From: Dyella japonica DSM 16301
GTDB taxonomy: Bacteria; Pseudomonadota; Gammaproteobacteria; Xanthomonadales; Rhodanobacteraceae
Direction of reading: 5' to 3'
NCBI RefSeq assembly: GCF_001010355.1
Contig: NZ_JPLA01000001.1
Coordinates: 124,001 to 188,000, forward strand
DNA: 64,000 nt
This document shows, piece by piece, positions 37,308-44,680 of the stretch. Position 1 is the first letter of the stretch; every line of letters starts with the position of its first letter. The notes under the pieces were generated by a model. That model saw nothing but the letters and a program-made list of their open reading frames with translations, searched no databases and had not been told where the DNA came from. A program made the translations under genes and the position numbers.

Positions 37308-37535
37308 TCAATGGCAGCAGGAACCTTCCTGCTGCTTCGGTGGACAGGGTGCCGTGCCGTAAGAACAGAACACGCAACAGTCGCCTGGCTTGGGGCGCAA
37401 GACTGCGCCGCAGCCCGAACAGTCGTAGAAAAACCAGCAATAGTCGGTGGGCATCGTCTCCTCGGAGCGATGCCCGCAATGCGGGCAAGTCACCGTGCTC
37501 TGCAAGACAAGTGTCTGCCTGGTATCCATGTTCAT
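37308..37535 (-). CDS. Cys-rich mini-protein with GDCCVFCSYG motif
   Basis: 75 residues from the ATG at 37535, which overlaps the stop of the upstream CDF gene (ATGA). It has two zinc-ribbon-like Cys pairs (CPHCGH; CSGCGAVL) and the block PKPGDCCVFCSYGTAPCPP, then a SCCH tail: eleven Cys in 75 residues. I recall this GDCCVFCSYG block as recurrent in short proteins of metal-resistance loci, with no established function. The coupling to a CDF exporter suggests a cytosolic metal buffer or chaperone. An in-frame start at 37574 would lie inside the CDF gene and is disfavoured. Confidence 0.7.
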   Translation of the reverse strand: MNMDTRQTLVLQSTVTCPHCGHRSEETMPTDYCWFFYDCSGCGAVLRPKPGDCCVFCSYGTAPCPPKQQEGSCCH

Positions 37536-38164
37536 GACCCGGGCGTGATCAACCTCGAGCGGAACTGTGGCCACGCCGAGGTCAGTACGTCAATCCCGGT
37601 CCGCACAAACAGCAAGGCCAGCAGCGCACCGAATACCAGGTCGAGCCACGCCCAGCCGGTCCAGGCGATTAGCGCGGTCGTCAACAAGACGCCAGCGTTG
37701 CCGATCACGTCGTTGCGCGAGCACAGCCAGACCGAGCGCATATTGATGTCGTCGCTACGGAAGCGCGTCAGCAGCAAGAGGCAAGTCGCGTTGGCCATGA
37801 GCGCAATACCTGCAGCGATGGCCATCACCGTCGGCAGGGGCTCGGCACCGGCGATCAGCTTGTGCACGACTTCCACCAGAACGACAGTAGCAAAGGCGAG
37901 CTGGATGCCGCCCTTTACCATGGCAGCCCCGGCGCGGGCACGCAGCGACCGGCCCAGTACGACGAGGCTCAGTCCATAGACCAGGGCATCGCCCAGGCTA
38001 TCCAGCGAATCGCCTTGCAGCGCCGTCGAGTCCGCCCAGAAGCCTGCACCAAACTCGCCCAGGAAGATCGCCACATTGATGGCCAGCACGATCCACAGGA
38101 TCCGGCGCTGTGCCACCGATTGGGCAAGCGCCTTGCCGGTGGATTCGCAATCGCAGCAGGCCAT
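37532..38164 (-). CDS. Short cation diffusion facilitator (CDF) metal exporter
   Basis: 210 residues, shorter than typical CDF proteins (~300) because the C-terminal cytosolic domain is missing. The N-terminus has a CCDC metal motif. Membrane helices include GDSLDSLGDALVYGLSLVV (helix 2 Asp site) and SRNDVIGNAGVLLTTALI (helix 5 Asn-Asp site), forming the transport site. Zn/Cd/Co-type divalent cations are the usual substrates. It is transcribed from a MerR-type promoter (38193-38223), divergent from the MerR gene, and is followed in-frame-overlap by the Cys-rich mini-protein. Confidence 0.85.
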   Translation of the reverse strand: MACCDCESTGKALAQSVAQRRILWIVLAINVAIFLGEFGAGFWADSTALQGDSLDSLGDALVYGLSLVVLGRSLRARAGAAMVKGGIQLAFATVVLVEVVHKLIAGAEPLPTVMAIAAGIALMANATCLLLLTRFRSDDINMRSVWLCSRNDVIGNAGVLLTTALIAWTGWAWLDLVFGALLALLFVRTGIDVLTSAWPQFRSRLITPGS

Positions 38165-38192
38165 GGTCTGGAACTCCTCAGGACAATGGCCT

Positions 38193-38223
38193 AGCCTAAA
38201 GTCCGTAGCTGCTACGGAGTCAA
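38193..38223 (-). promoter_or_regulatory. MerR-type promoter/operator for the CDF exporter
   Basis: Read on the minus strand: -35 TTGACT (38223-38218), 19-bp spacer, -10 TAGGCT (38198-38193). The spacer holds the perfect dyad CCGTAG-CAG-CTACGG (38217-38203). The 19-bp spacer and dyad placement are diagnostic for ZntR/CadR/PbrR-class MerR activators, and the merR gene starts 4 bases beyond on the other strand. Confidence 0.85.
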
Positions 38224-38226
38224 GCC

Positions 38227-38625
38227 ATGCGCATCAGCGATCTGGCCAAACGAACGGGTTGTCACCTCGAGACAGTGCGGTACTACGAGCGCATAGGTTT
38301 GCTGCCGGAGCCTGATCGTTCGATCGCCGGCTATCGCCAGTACGGTGAGACAGATGTCGATCGGCTCCATTTCATCGTGCGCAGCCGGGCCCTGGGCTTT
38401 CATCTGGACGAAATCAAAAGCCTGCTGACGCTTGCCTCCGAGTCGAACCTGTCGTGCCGTGAAGTGGATGCGCTGGCACGCAATCATCTTGCTCAGGTCG
38501 AGGCCAAACAGAGGGAGTTGGCGGCGCTCGCCAAAGAGCTGCATCACATGATCGACACCTGCCACAAGGACACCCGCGAGACCTGCACGATACTGCGCGG
38601 CCTGTCGAGTCACCTCGCCGCCTAG
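38227..38625 (+). CDS. MerR-family metal sensor (CadR/PbrR/ZntR type)
   Basis: 132 residues. The N-terminal winged helix-turn-helix is the MerR consensus (MRISDLAKRTGCHLETVRYYERIGLLP split over the start). The dimerisation helix runs to ~110. Effector cysteines are at 77 (LSCREVD), 112 (IDTCHKD) and 120 (ETCTIL), the arrangement of divalent-metal sensors such as CadR and PbrR rather than copper-type CueR. It should twist the divergent CDF promoter into an active form on metal binding. Its last four bases overlap the arsR stop from the other strand. Confidence 0.9.
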   Translation: MRISDLAKRTGCHLETVRYYERIGLLPEPDRSIAGYRQYGETDVDRLHFIVRSRALGFHLDEIKSLLTLASESNLSCREVDALARNHLAQVEAKQRELAALAKELHHMIDTCHKDTRETCTILRGLSSHLAA

Positions 38626-38981
38626 GCGATGCGCTTGCGCGCTCGCGTGGAGCCCGTTCCGGCCTTGGCCTTGGATGACGGCGCACAGGACTGATCGCTC
38701 GCAGCGCAGCAGTGATCGGTGAGATACCCGACCAGGTCGCCCATGACCTCGAGGATCGGCGAGTAGTAGATGAATCGCCCGTCCTGCCGGCTCGCGATCA
38801 GCCCAGCATGGACGAGTTCCTTCAGGTGGAACGAGAGCGTGGCGTTGGCCAGCCCCAACCGTTCGGCGATCGCGCTGGCCGCCAGGCCATCGGGCGCATG
38901 CTCCACGAGCAGGCGATACACGGCCAACCGCGACTCCTGGGCGAGCGCGGACAGCACGGTGATGGCTTGTTTGGTCTGCAT
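38622..38981 (-). CDS. arsR: ArsR-family arsenic-responsive repressor
   Basis: 119 residues. Winged helix-turn-helix of ArsR type (VLSALAQESRLAVYRLLVEHAPDGL; LGLANATLSFHLKELVHAGLI; REDGRFIYY-like beta wing, here RQDGRFIYYSP). A C-terminal Cys group (DHCCAASDQSC) is where many non-classical ArsR proteins bind arsenite. It is last in the minus-strand arsC-acr3-arsR run, 63 bases after acr3. Its stop codon shares CTAG with the converging merR stop. Confidence 0.9.
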   Translation of the reverse strand: MQTKQAITVLSALAQESRLAVYRLLVEHAPDGLAASAIAERLGLANATLSFHLKELVHAGLIASRQDGRFIYYSPILEVMGDLVGYLTDHCCAASDQSCAPSSKAKAGTGSTRARKRIA

Positions 38982-39044
38982 GGCGAGTCGGGGACTTCGG
39001 TCGGGAACCTTCAGTGTAAGAGCAATGCTGGTGTCACTGCCTGC

Positions 39045-40127
39045 TCAGGCCGTACGCGCTTCGTACCAGTGTTTGCTCACCGTCACGATACGAACCACCG
39101 ACAACATCACCGGCACTTCGATCAGGACGCCGACCACGGTGGCCAGCGCCGCCCCAGAGTGGACACCAAACAGACCCACGGCTGTGGCCACAGCAAGCTC
39201 AAAAAAGTTGCTCGCGCCGATCAGCGCGGACGGCGCCGCGACGCAATGCGGTACGCCGAGCCTGCGATTGAGCAGATAGGCCAGGCCGGAGTTGAAATAC
39301 ACCTGGATCAGGATCGGCACCGCGAGCATGGCGATGATCATCGGCTGCGCGAGGATCTGCTGTCCCTGGAAACCAAACAGCAACACCAAGGTGAGCAGCA
39401 AGGCAGACAGTGAAATCGGCCCCAGCCTTGCGAGCAGGCGTTCGAGCGCGCCCTGCCCGCCATTGGCCAGCACGAAGCGGCGCAGCACGACACTGATCAG
39501 TACCGGAACCACGATATAGAGCACCACCGACAGCATCAGCGTGTTCCACGGCACGGTGATTGCCGAGATGCCAAGCAGCAGCCCAACGATCGGTGCAAAC
39601 GCGAACACCATGATGGCGTCGTTCACCGCGACCTGGCTCAAGGTGAAATTTGGCTCACCGCCGCACAGATTGCTCCATACGAAGACCATCGCCGTGCACG
39701 GCGCGGCGGCAAGCAGAATCAGGCCGGCCACATACGAGTCGAGCTGGTCCGCCGGAAGCCACGCCGCAAACACGTGGCGAATGAAAATCCACCCCAGCAA
39801 GGCCATCGAGAACGGCTTGACCGCCCAGTTGATGAAGAGCGTGACGCCGATGCCCTTCCATTGGCGCCGCACGCCGCCCATCGCACTGAAGTCGATCTTC
39901 AGCAGCATCGGGATGATCATCAGCCAGATCAGTCCCGCCACCGGCAGGTTGACCTTGGCCACTTCCATCTGCCCCAGTGCTTCGAACGTGCCGGGCAGCG
40001 CGTGCCCGAGCAAGGTGCCGGCCACGATGCACAGCGCCACCCACAAGGTCAGGTAGCGCTCGAAGAAACCGATACGGGTGACTTTCGACGGCGGCGCGGC
40101 ATCCATGGCAGTGGCTGCCTCGTTCAT
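39045..40127 (-). CDS. acr3: Acr3-type arsenite efflux permease
   Basis: 360 residues with ten hydrophobic helices. ACR3 signatures are clear: FFERYLTLWVALCIVAGTLLG, MIIPMLLKIDFSA, the catalytic Cys segment LAAAPCTAMVFVWSNL, and a second half with VNDAIMVFAFAPIVGLLLG. Acr3 exports As(OH)3/arsenite using the proton gradient. The start overlaps the arsC stop by 4 bases (ATGA), so the two are co-translated. Confidence 0.95.
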   Translation of the reverse strand: MNEAATAMDAAPPSKVTRIGFFERYLTLWVALCIVAGTLLGHALPGTFEALGQMEVAKVNLPVAGLIWLMIIPMLLKIDFSAMGGVRRQWKGIGVTLFINWAVKPFSMALLGWIFIRHVFAAWLPADQLDSYVAGLILLAAAPCTAMVFVWSNLCGGEPNFTLSQVAVNDAIMVFAFAPIVGLLLGISAITVPWNTLMLSVVLYIVVPVLISVVLRRFVLANGGQGALERLLARLGPISLSALLLTLVLLFGFQGQQILAQPMIIAMLAVPILIQVYFNSGLAYLLNRRLGVPHCVAAPSALIGASNFFELAVATAVGLFGVHSGAALATVVGVLIEVPVMLSVVRIVTVSKHWYEARTA

Positions 40128-40642
40128 GCGACATCCTCGCTGTCGTCTTCGCCGGTGAGCGCGCCGATGCCGTCAAGCGCCCACTTGAGGTCTTCCGGGC
40201 TCATCGTCTCAACAGGAAGATTCAGCAACGCCATGAGGCGGTACGTGATCAGCATATGCGCCTTGCGGAAGGCTTCATTGATCGCCACGGGACTGCCCTT
40301 GACCGCAGCCGGATCGGGCAACCCCCAATGCGAGCGCACAAAGTCGCCAAACAGCACCGGGCACGGCTCGCTTGCCGCGCTGTCGCAGACGGTGATCACG
40401 ATATCCAGCGGCGGCGCGCCCTCGCCCACGAAGCGATCCCATGACTTGCTGCTCAGCCCGTCGATGGGGATGCCCGCCGTCGCCAGCTCTTCCAGCGCAT
40501 ACGGATTGACCTTGCCGGTCGGCTGGCTGCCGGCGCTATACGCCTCGAACCGCCCCTTGCCCAAATGATTGAGCGTGGCCTCCGACAAGATGCTGCGGGC
40601 CGAATTGCCGGTACAAATGAAGAGAACGCGACAAGGATGCAT
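40124..40642 (-). CDS. arsC: Arsenate reductase ArsC (low-MW phosphatase/thioredoxin type)
   Basis: 172 residues. The P-loop FICTGNSARS has nucleophile Cys10 and Arg16, as in low-molecular-weight tyrosine phosphatase-type arsenate reductases. Two more cysteines (Cys86 and Cys94 in VCDSAASEPCP) match the Cys82/Cys89 relay that forms the disulfide reduced by thioredoxin. HWGLPDPAAVKG gives the general acid Asp. It reduces arsenate to arsenite for Acr3. First gene of the ars run; the 30-residue acidic C-terminal extension is a little longer than usual. Confidence 0.95.
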   Translation of the reverse strand: MHPCRVLFICTGNSARSILSEATLNHLGKGRFEAYSAGSQPTGKVNPYALEELATAGIPIDGLSSKSWDRFVGEGAPPLDIVITVCDSAASEPCPVLFGDFVRSHWGLPDPAAVKGSPVAINEAFRKAHMLITYRLMALLNLPVETMSPEDLKWALDGIGALTGEDDSEDVA

Positions 40643-40691
40643 GGCGCTGTGAATCCAGGTGGGATGGGCTGCGTTGATTGTAATTCTATAT

Positions 40692-40707
40692 TTCCATAAT
40701 GATGGAA
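40692..40707. promoter_or_regulatory. Dyad upstream of arsC, ArsR operator candidate
   Basis: TTCCAT-AATG-ATGGAA has perfect 6-bp arms and sits in an AT-rich pocket (about 40676-40715) 50 bases upstream of the arsC ATG. Position and symmetry suit an ArsR site overlapping the ars promoter, but the exact ArsR consensus of this lineage is not known to me. Confidence 0.5.
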
Positions 40708-40773
40708 TCGTTACGTTGACGCAACTGGCTGGGAGACATCCCGCAGCGCGACTGCGCCTTCCGCACGCGAAAT

Positions 40774-41742
40774 CTACGCTGCAATCTTGTGCGCGTAATA
40801 CGGCCGCGCCCGATCGTCCAGGATCGCGTAGAGCGCCTCGAGATTGTTCGGGTCGGGACTGAGCCAGGCATCGATGTGCTCGGGCTTGATGGGAATGATG
40901 CAGCGGTCGTGACCCGCGGCAGCCACTTCCGGTGGCGGTTCGTCGGTGATCGCGGCAAACGAGAACAGGTCGATGCCGTGATCCGCACCCATGGAGATGT
41001 TCCACAGGCAGGCGACCAGCATGTCCTGCGGCGGCTGCGGATCGAATTCGAGCTTCACGCTCTCCTCCTTCTCGCCAGGCGCCAGCTCCCTGCCCTCCAC
41101 CTTGTGTCGCGCAACGCTTTCGTAGAAGCGCGTGACGATCATGATGCCGTGGCGATAGCCGAACAGCTTGCCCCATGACTCCTCGAGCTTGTCCCGGCGC
41201 GCGTTGTACGTGCCTGGAAACCTGCGCTCGGTGGCATCGTTCCAGCCTGGCAGGCGACACTGGTAGCGCATGGGCACCACCAGGCGCTGGCCATCGCGCT
41301 CGATCATCACAGGGCCATAGCCGCCCGGATAGATCAGGGAGTCCTTGTCCTGCATCTCCTTGCGCTCGAGGTCTTCCAGGTTTCGACGCGTCGCCTTGAT
41401 CTTGTTGGTGGCGATACGCTGATCCTCGGCGGCCTTCTTGGTGGGCTTGGGCCCCGCCAGGATGGCCTGGGCATTGAGCAGCCGCTCAGTCTGCTGGGTC
41501 AGCTCCGCCTGCAGCTTCTCCGCCCACTCCCGGTCACCCTCCGCCACGAGCTTGGCCAGCTCAAATCCCTCCTCGCCTCGCGGTTTGCGGAAAGGCTCGC
41601 GCATCGCCTTGGGGAGTTTGTTCCAGCCGCCATCCTTGCGCTTCTCCCAGAACAGCTCGACGAAGCGCTTCAGGCTGATTACGGCGCCGAATTCGCGGAC
41701 AAACTTGTCGTAGTCGGCTTCGATTTGCGCGGAGTAGCACAT
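40774..41742 (-). CDS. SRAP/HMCES-YedK family abasic-site protein
   Basis: 322 residues, longer than E. coli YedK (222). It starts MCYSAQ, so Cys2, the catalytic residue that crosslinks to abasic DNA after Met removal, is in place. Other family residues are also visible: Asn in TYNARRDKL, Glu in TRFYESV and His in AGHDRCIIPI. An insertion of about 100 residues (~35-130), charged and predicted helical (WAEKLQAELTQQTERLL, KIKATRRNLEDLERKEMQD), separates the N-terminus from the rest. Role: shielding abasic sites in single-stranded DNA. It lies between the ars run and a toxin-antitoxin pair. Confidence 0.85.
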   Translation of the reverse strand: MCYSAQIEADYDKFVREFGAVISLKRFVELFWEKRKDGGWNKLPKAMREPFRKPRGEEGFELAKLVAEGDREWAEKLQAELTQQTERLLNAQAILAGPKPTKKAAEDQRIATNKIKATRRNLEDLERKEMQDKDSLIYPGGYGPVMIERDGQRLVVPMRYQCRLPGWNDATERRFPGTYNARRDKLEESWGKLFGYRHGIMIVTRFYESVARHKVEGRELAPGEKEESVKLEFDPQPPQDMLVACLWNISMGADHGIDLFSFAAITDEPPPEVAAAGHDRCIIPIKPEHIDAWLSPDPNNLEALYAILDDRARPYYAHKIAA

Positions 41743-41830
41743 GGCTTAGAGCTTACAACTGCCATGTATGGGGCACGTAAAGGCGTCGTCTCGCTTTTCG
41801 TGCCCGTCGCTGCTGCCCTTCGGATTCTGG

Positions 41831-42172
41831 TTACGCTGCCACAGCTTCCGCCCGGACCACGCGGGCAGACACGGCCGCGGCATCGAGCGCCGCACGCGTA
41901 AGCTGCCGAAAAATCGCACCGAGCGCGTCCATGCCCGGATTGCCCTTGGCGGACAGCATGCGGTGCAGGCTCTTTGATGGCGTACCCGTGGCCTTGGCCA
42001 GCCCTTCGAAGCCCATCAGGCCATGGGTGAGATCACGCATAAGCAAGCGGGCTGCCTCGGTCTCGCCGTTAAGCAGCATGGACGTTGCTTCGTCCAACAG
42101 GGCGCAGGCAAAAGCGGGGTCGCTTTGAATGCGGTTGGCGATGGTCTCGCGATAATCGACAGTCAGTGCCAT
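41831..42172 (-). CDS. HigA-type antitoxin (addiction-module DNA-binding protein)
   Basis: 113 residues. MALTVDYRETIANRIQSDPAFACAL opens in the style of addiction-module antidote proteins. LLMRDLTHGLMGFEGLAKATGTPSKSLHRMLSAKGNP contains the helix-turn-helix (residues ~55-80). It starts 22 bases after the toxin gene stop on the same strand. It is expected to neutralise the toxin and repress the operator at 42600-42617. Confidence 0.85.
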   Translation of the reverse strand: MALTVDYRETIANRIQSDPAFACALLDEATSMLLNGETEAARLLMRDLTHGLMGFEGLAKATGTPSKSLHRMLSAKGNPGMDALGAIFRQLTRAALDAAAVSARVVRAEAVAA

Positions 42173-42194
42173 GACATAGCGCCTCCGCGCCGAA

Positions 42195-42596
42195 TCAGAT
42201 TGTGGGTACTACTTTCTTTGACTTCGGTGCACCAGCAGCCCTCTTCCCCGTCACCCTCTTCTCGGTCTTGTATTCGGTTACCAGCGCACGGGCCATCGCG
42301 ATCGCCTTTTGCTGATCCCCTTTGTCACTACCGGCCAGGAGGACAATCAGTTTCTCGCCATCCTGATGGACATAGATGCGAATACCGGGGCCCCAATCCA
42401 GGCGCCACTCGGCCAGCCCACCACCAAGACCTTTCAAGCCTGACGTATGTCCGGTTGCCAAACGGGCAATCACGGCCGCGACCTTCGCAGCCGGCACGGC
42501 CGCCAATGCATCGAAAAACTGGCGGTAATGGTTTCTCCCGTGCTTATCGATGAACTCCTTAACCTGTGGCACAAGGCGATCCTTTCCTTGTCGCAT
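42195..42596 (-). CDS. RelE/HigB-like toxin of type II toxin-antitoxin pair
   Basis: 133 residues from the ATG at 42596; a TTG directly before it is an alternative. The core (HYRQFFDALAAVPAAKVAAVI, LKGLGGGLAEWRLDWGPGIR, IYVHQDGEKLIVLLAGSDK, QQKAIAMARALV) is the RelE/ParE addiction-module killer fold, with the Trp-Arg-Leu strand and GSDKGDQ loop typical of Gp49/HigB proteins. The C-terminal extension is basic (EKRVTGKRAAGAPKSKK), an unusual addition of about 25 residues. Family members cleave mRNA on the ribosome. Toxin precedes antitoxin, the HigBA order. Confidence 0.85.
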   Translation of the reverse strand: MRQGKDRLVPQVKEFIDKHGRNHYRQFFDALAAVPAAKVAAVIARLATGHTSGLKGLGGGLAEWRLDWGPGIRIYVHQDGEKLIVLLAGSDKGDQQKAIAMARALVTEYKTEKRVTGKRAAGAPKSKKVVPTI

Positions 42597-42599
42597 CAA

Positions 42600-42617
42600 G
42601 GTAACATATACGTTACC
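42600..42617. promoter_or_regulatory. Inverted repeat operator at the toxin start
   Basis: GGTAACATATACGTTACC is an 18-bp inverted repeat with 6-bp perfect arms and a nearly symmetric centre. It ends 4 bases from the toxin ATG, so a bound antitoxin would block transcription start or RNA polymerase. This is the expected place for toxin-antitoxin autoregulation. Confidence 0.75.
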
Positions 42618-43022
42618 AATGATTCAAGATTGGCAGCACCACTCTTGCCCGTCCCATCGCCGGAAATCACCGCCGGCGCGGCGACGAATGTGGCGTCGCG
42701 ATCTACTTCGCCTGGCTGCGCATTCGATTCACCCCCGGATTTCCGCGCGTGATAGGCGAAGCAGGCAATTCAAGGCTCGGATGGCACACTCGAAGCTCAA
42801 TCTTTCAATGGTCACCAAGCCAGCGCGACTGGCGAACGACTTGAAAGCGCGTAGGCCACTCGCCGCCATCTCGAGTTCGACAACGGCGTCAGGTTCATTG
42901 CCATCGCCATCTATCGGTTCGAGAAGTGCACCTGAGCTGGTTTCCGGGAATCCTCGCGCAAGCGGGGCCGAGCCATCGCTGACTCGACCCCATCGGTGTT
43001 GCTGACGTCGCCGGAAACAGCG
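42618..43022. other. Gene-free stretch between toxin-antitoxin pair and amidase
   Basis: 405 bases. No gene with a credible start was found. A short open stretch near 42862-42930 (plus strand, reading RRHLEFDNGVRFIAIAIYRF then a stop) looks protein-like but is only about 25 codons, and may be a decayed remnant. The promoter of the toxin-antitoxin pair must lie at the left end. Confidence 0.4.
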
Positions 43023-44450
43023 TTACGGCTTGATGCCCATGTTTGCCAGGCTTGGGTGCAGGTCAACCACCGGACTCAGGCTTTCCAGCAGCGAACCCAG
43101 GTGCAGGATCGTGGATTCCGCAAACCACGGCGCCACCAGCTGCACGCCGATCGGCAGTCCATCCTTGCTCATGCCAAAGGGCATCGACATACCCGGCAGC
43201 CCTGTCACACTCAGGGGTGCGGTTGCATCCATCACGTGCAGCGAAGAGACGGTCTGACCATTGATGACGAACTCCGCCGCGTCGTGGGCATGCGCCGGCA
43301 CCGGCGTGACGGGACACAGCAGCGCATCATAGCGAGCGAAGTACTGAGCGAAGCCGTCGCGCATCGTCTCGATCTGCTGCTCAGCGATGACGAAATCCTC
43401 GATCGACGTGTCGGGCGTGTCGAACACGCCTTGGACATGCTTGTAGATCAGCTCTTCGTGCCCCGCCGTCGCCTTCCTGAAGGCGGGTTTGGTTTCCATC
43501 GCCTGAAGCTTCCAAAGAAGTTCGAGAGCGTTGATCTGCTCCAGCACGGGTATGCGCACTTCTTCCACGATCACGCCCGCGCTCTTCAGTGCCTCCGCCG
43601 CCATCACGACGGTTGCCGCAACATCGTTGTCGATCGCACCAAAGCCCGGCTCGACCAGCCAGCCGACGCGCAGCTCGCGGTGCGGCACCGCGCCAACGCC
43701 TGCGTCGAGGCTGAAGGGGCTGGTGGAGAATCCATCTGCGCCGTCCGGACCGGCCAGCAGTGCATAGGCCAGTGCAATATCGCGAACCGAGCGGGCCATC
43801 GGGCCGGCGTGCCAGAAGCGGCGCGGGACGCGCGGCCAGACACCGGTCATCGGGATACGCCCATGCGTCGCCTTGAGACCGATGACGCCAGTCAACGCAG
43901 CCGGACCGCGCACCGAGATCGCAACGTCCGTGGCAAGACCGATGGGCGACATGCCCGCCGCGATCGCCGCCGACTCGCCGCCACTGGATCCACCAGGGGT
44001 GCGATCAGGGTTCCATGGGTTGAGCGTGCGGCCCGAGAGCAAGTTGTCGCTCTCGATCCAGTAGGAGAATTCAGGGAGATTGGTCTTGGCCAGCAGAATG
44101 CCGCCCGCCTGCTTCATCCGTGCAATACCGGTCGCATCCGTGTCGGGGACGCGGCCCTTGAAGATCGGCGAGCCCAGTTGGGTGAGCACGCCGGCCGTAT
44201 CGAAGGAATCCTTCGCCGTGAAGGGTACGCCATGCAGCGGACCCAGCTTTTCGCCCGCCAGTACGGCAATTTCGGCGTCCTTCGCGGCCTTCATCGCGTC
44301 GTCCGCCATGGTGACGATGGCATTGATCTTGGGATTGGTTTGGTGGATGCGGTCGATGTGCGCCTGCATGACCTCGACCGGTGAAACCTCCATGGTACGG
44401 ATCAGCTCGGCGAGCCTGGTGGCATCCTGGTAGATAAGTTCGGTGCTCAT
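43023..44450 (-). CDS. Amidase-signature family hydrolase
   Basis: 475 residues from MSTELIYQD; an in-frame ATG at 44468 adds 6 residues and neither has a clear ribosome site. The amidase-signature triad is visible: Lys in VPFTAKDS, the cis-Ser in TPGGSSGGESAA and the nucleophile Ser in ATDVAISVRGP. The GG-to-AI change before the nucleophile Ser departs from the usual GGS-(I/V)-R. Family members hydrolyse amides such as indoleacetamide or acyl amides, or act in Glu-tRNA amidation; this stand-alone gene is not GatA by context. It is divergent from a TetR gene with an operator between. Confidence 0.85.
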   Translation of the reverse strand: MSTELIYQDATRLAELIRTMEVSPVEVMQAHIDRIHQTNPKINAIVTMADDAMKAAKDAEIAVLAGEKLGPLHGVPFTAKDSFDTAGVLTQLGSPIFKGRVPDTDATGIARMKQAGGILLAKTNLPEFSYWIESDNLLSGRTLNPWNPDRTPGGSSGGESAAIAAGMSPIGLATDVAISVRGPAALTGVIGLKATHGRIPMTGVWPRVPRRFWHAGPMARSVRDIALAYALLAGPDGADGFSTSPFSLDAGVGAVPHRELRVGWLVEPGFGAIDNDVAATVVMAAEALKSAGVIVEEVRIPVLEQINALELLWKLQAMETKPAFRKATAGHEELIYKHVQGVFDTPDTSIEDFVIAEQQIETMRDGFAQYFARYDALLCPVTPVPAHAHDAAEFVINGQTVSSLHVMDATAPLSVTGLPGMSMPFGMSKDGLPIGVQLVAPWFAESTILHLGSLLESLSPVVDLHPSLANMGIKP

Positions 44451-44505
44451 AGGGGGGGATCTCGACATGTTGGACAGGGGATCAACAAGGTTAGAGAGCC
44501 GGCCT

Positions 44506-44523
44506 ACCTAACGCTTGTTAGGT
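44506..44523. promoter_or_regulatory. TetR-type operator between amidase and tetR
   Basis: ACCTAAC-GCTT-GTTAGGT has perfect 7-bp arms around 4 bases, 56 bases upstream of the amidase ATG and 158 upstream of the TetR GTG. Symmetric 15-20-bp sites in divergent regulator/enzyme spacers are the normal TetR operator arrangement. Confidence 0.7.
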
Positions 44524-44680
44524 TGAAGGATAAGCATCATACTAAGCGCCCGTCAACCACTTTTCTTGCGGCCAGGTTTGGCCCTGGCTCAAGCGCTTGA
44601 GAGAATGGATCGTGAGAAGCACAACGACATCACCAAGCCTGCGCGATGGCCGCGCGGCTCAAGTCATCGAGGATAGATTT

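Noticed and set aside
42996..44384. A 462-codon plus-strand frame over the amidase
   Set aside because: Antisense of a recognised amidase-signature enzyme; no start context.
44451..44457. Seven-G run at the amidase start as a phase-variation tract
   Set aside because: Too short to be persuasive, and it lies between two alternative start codons without other support.
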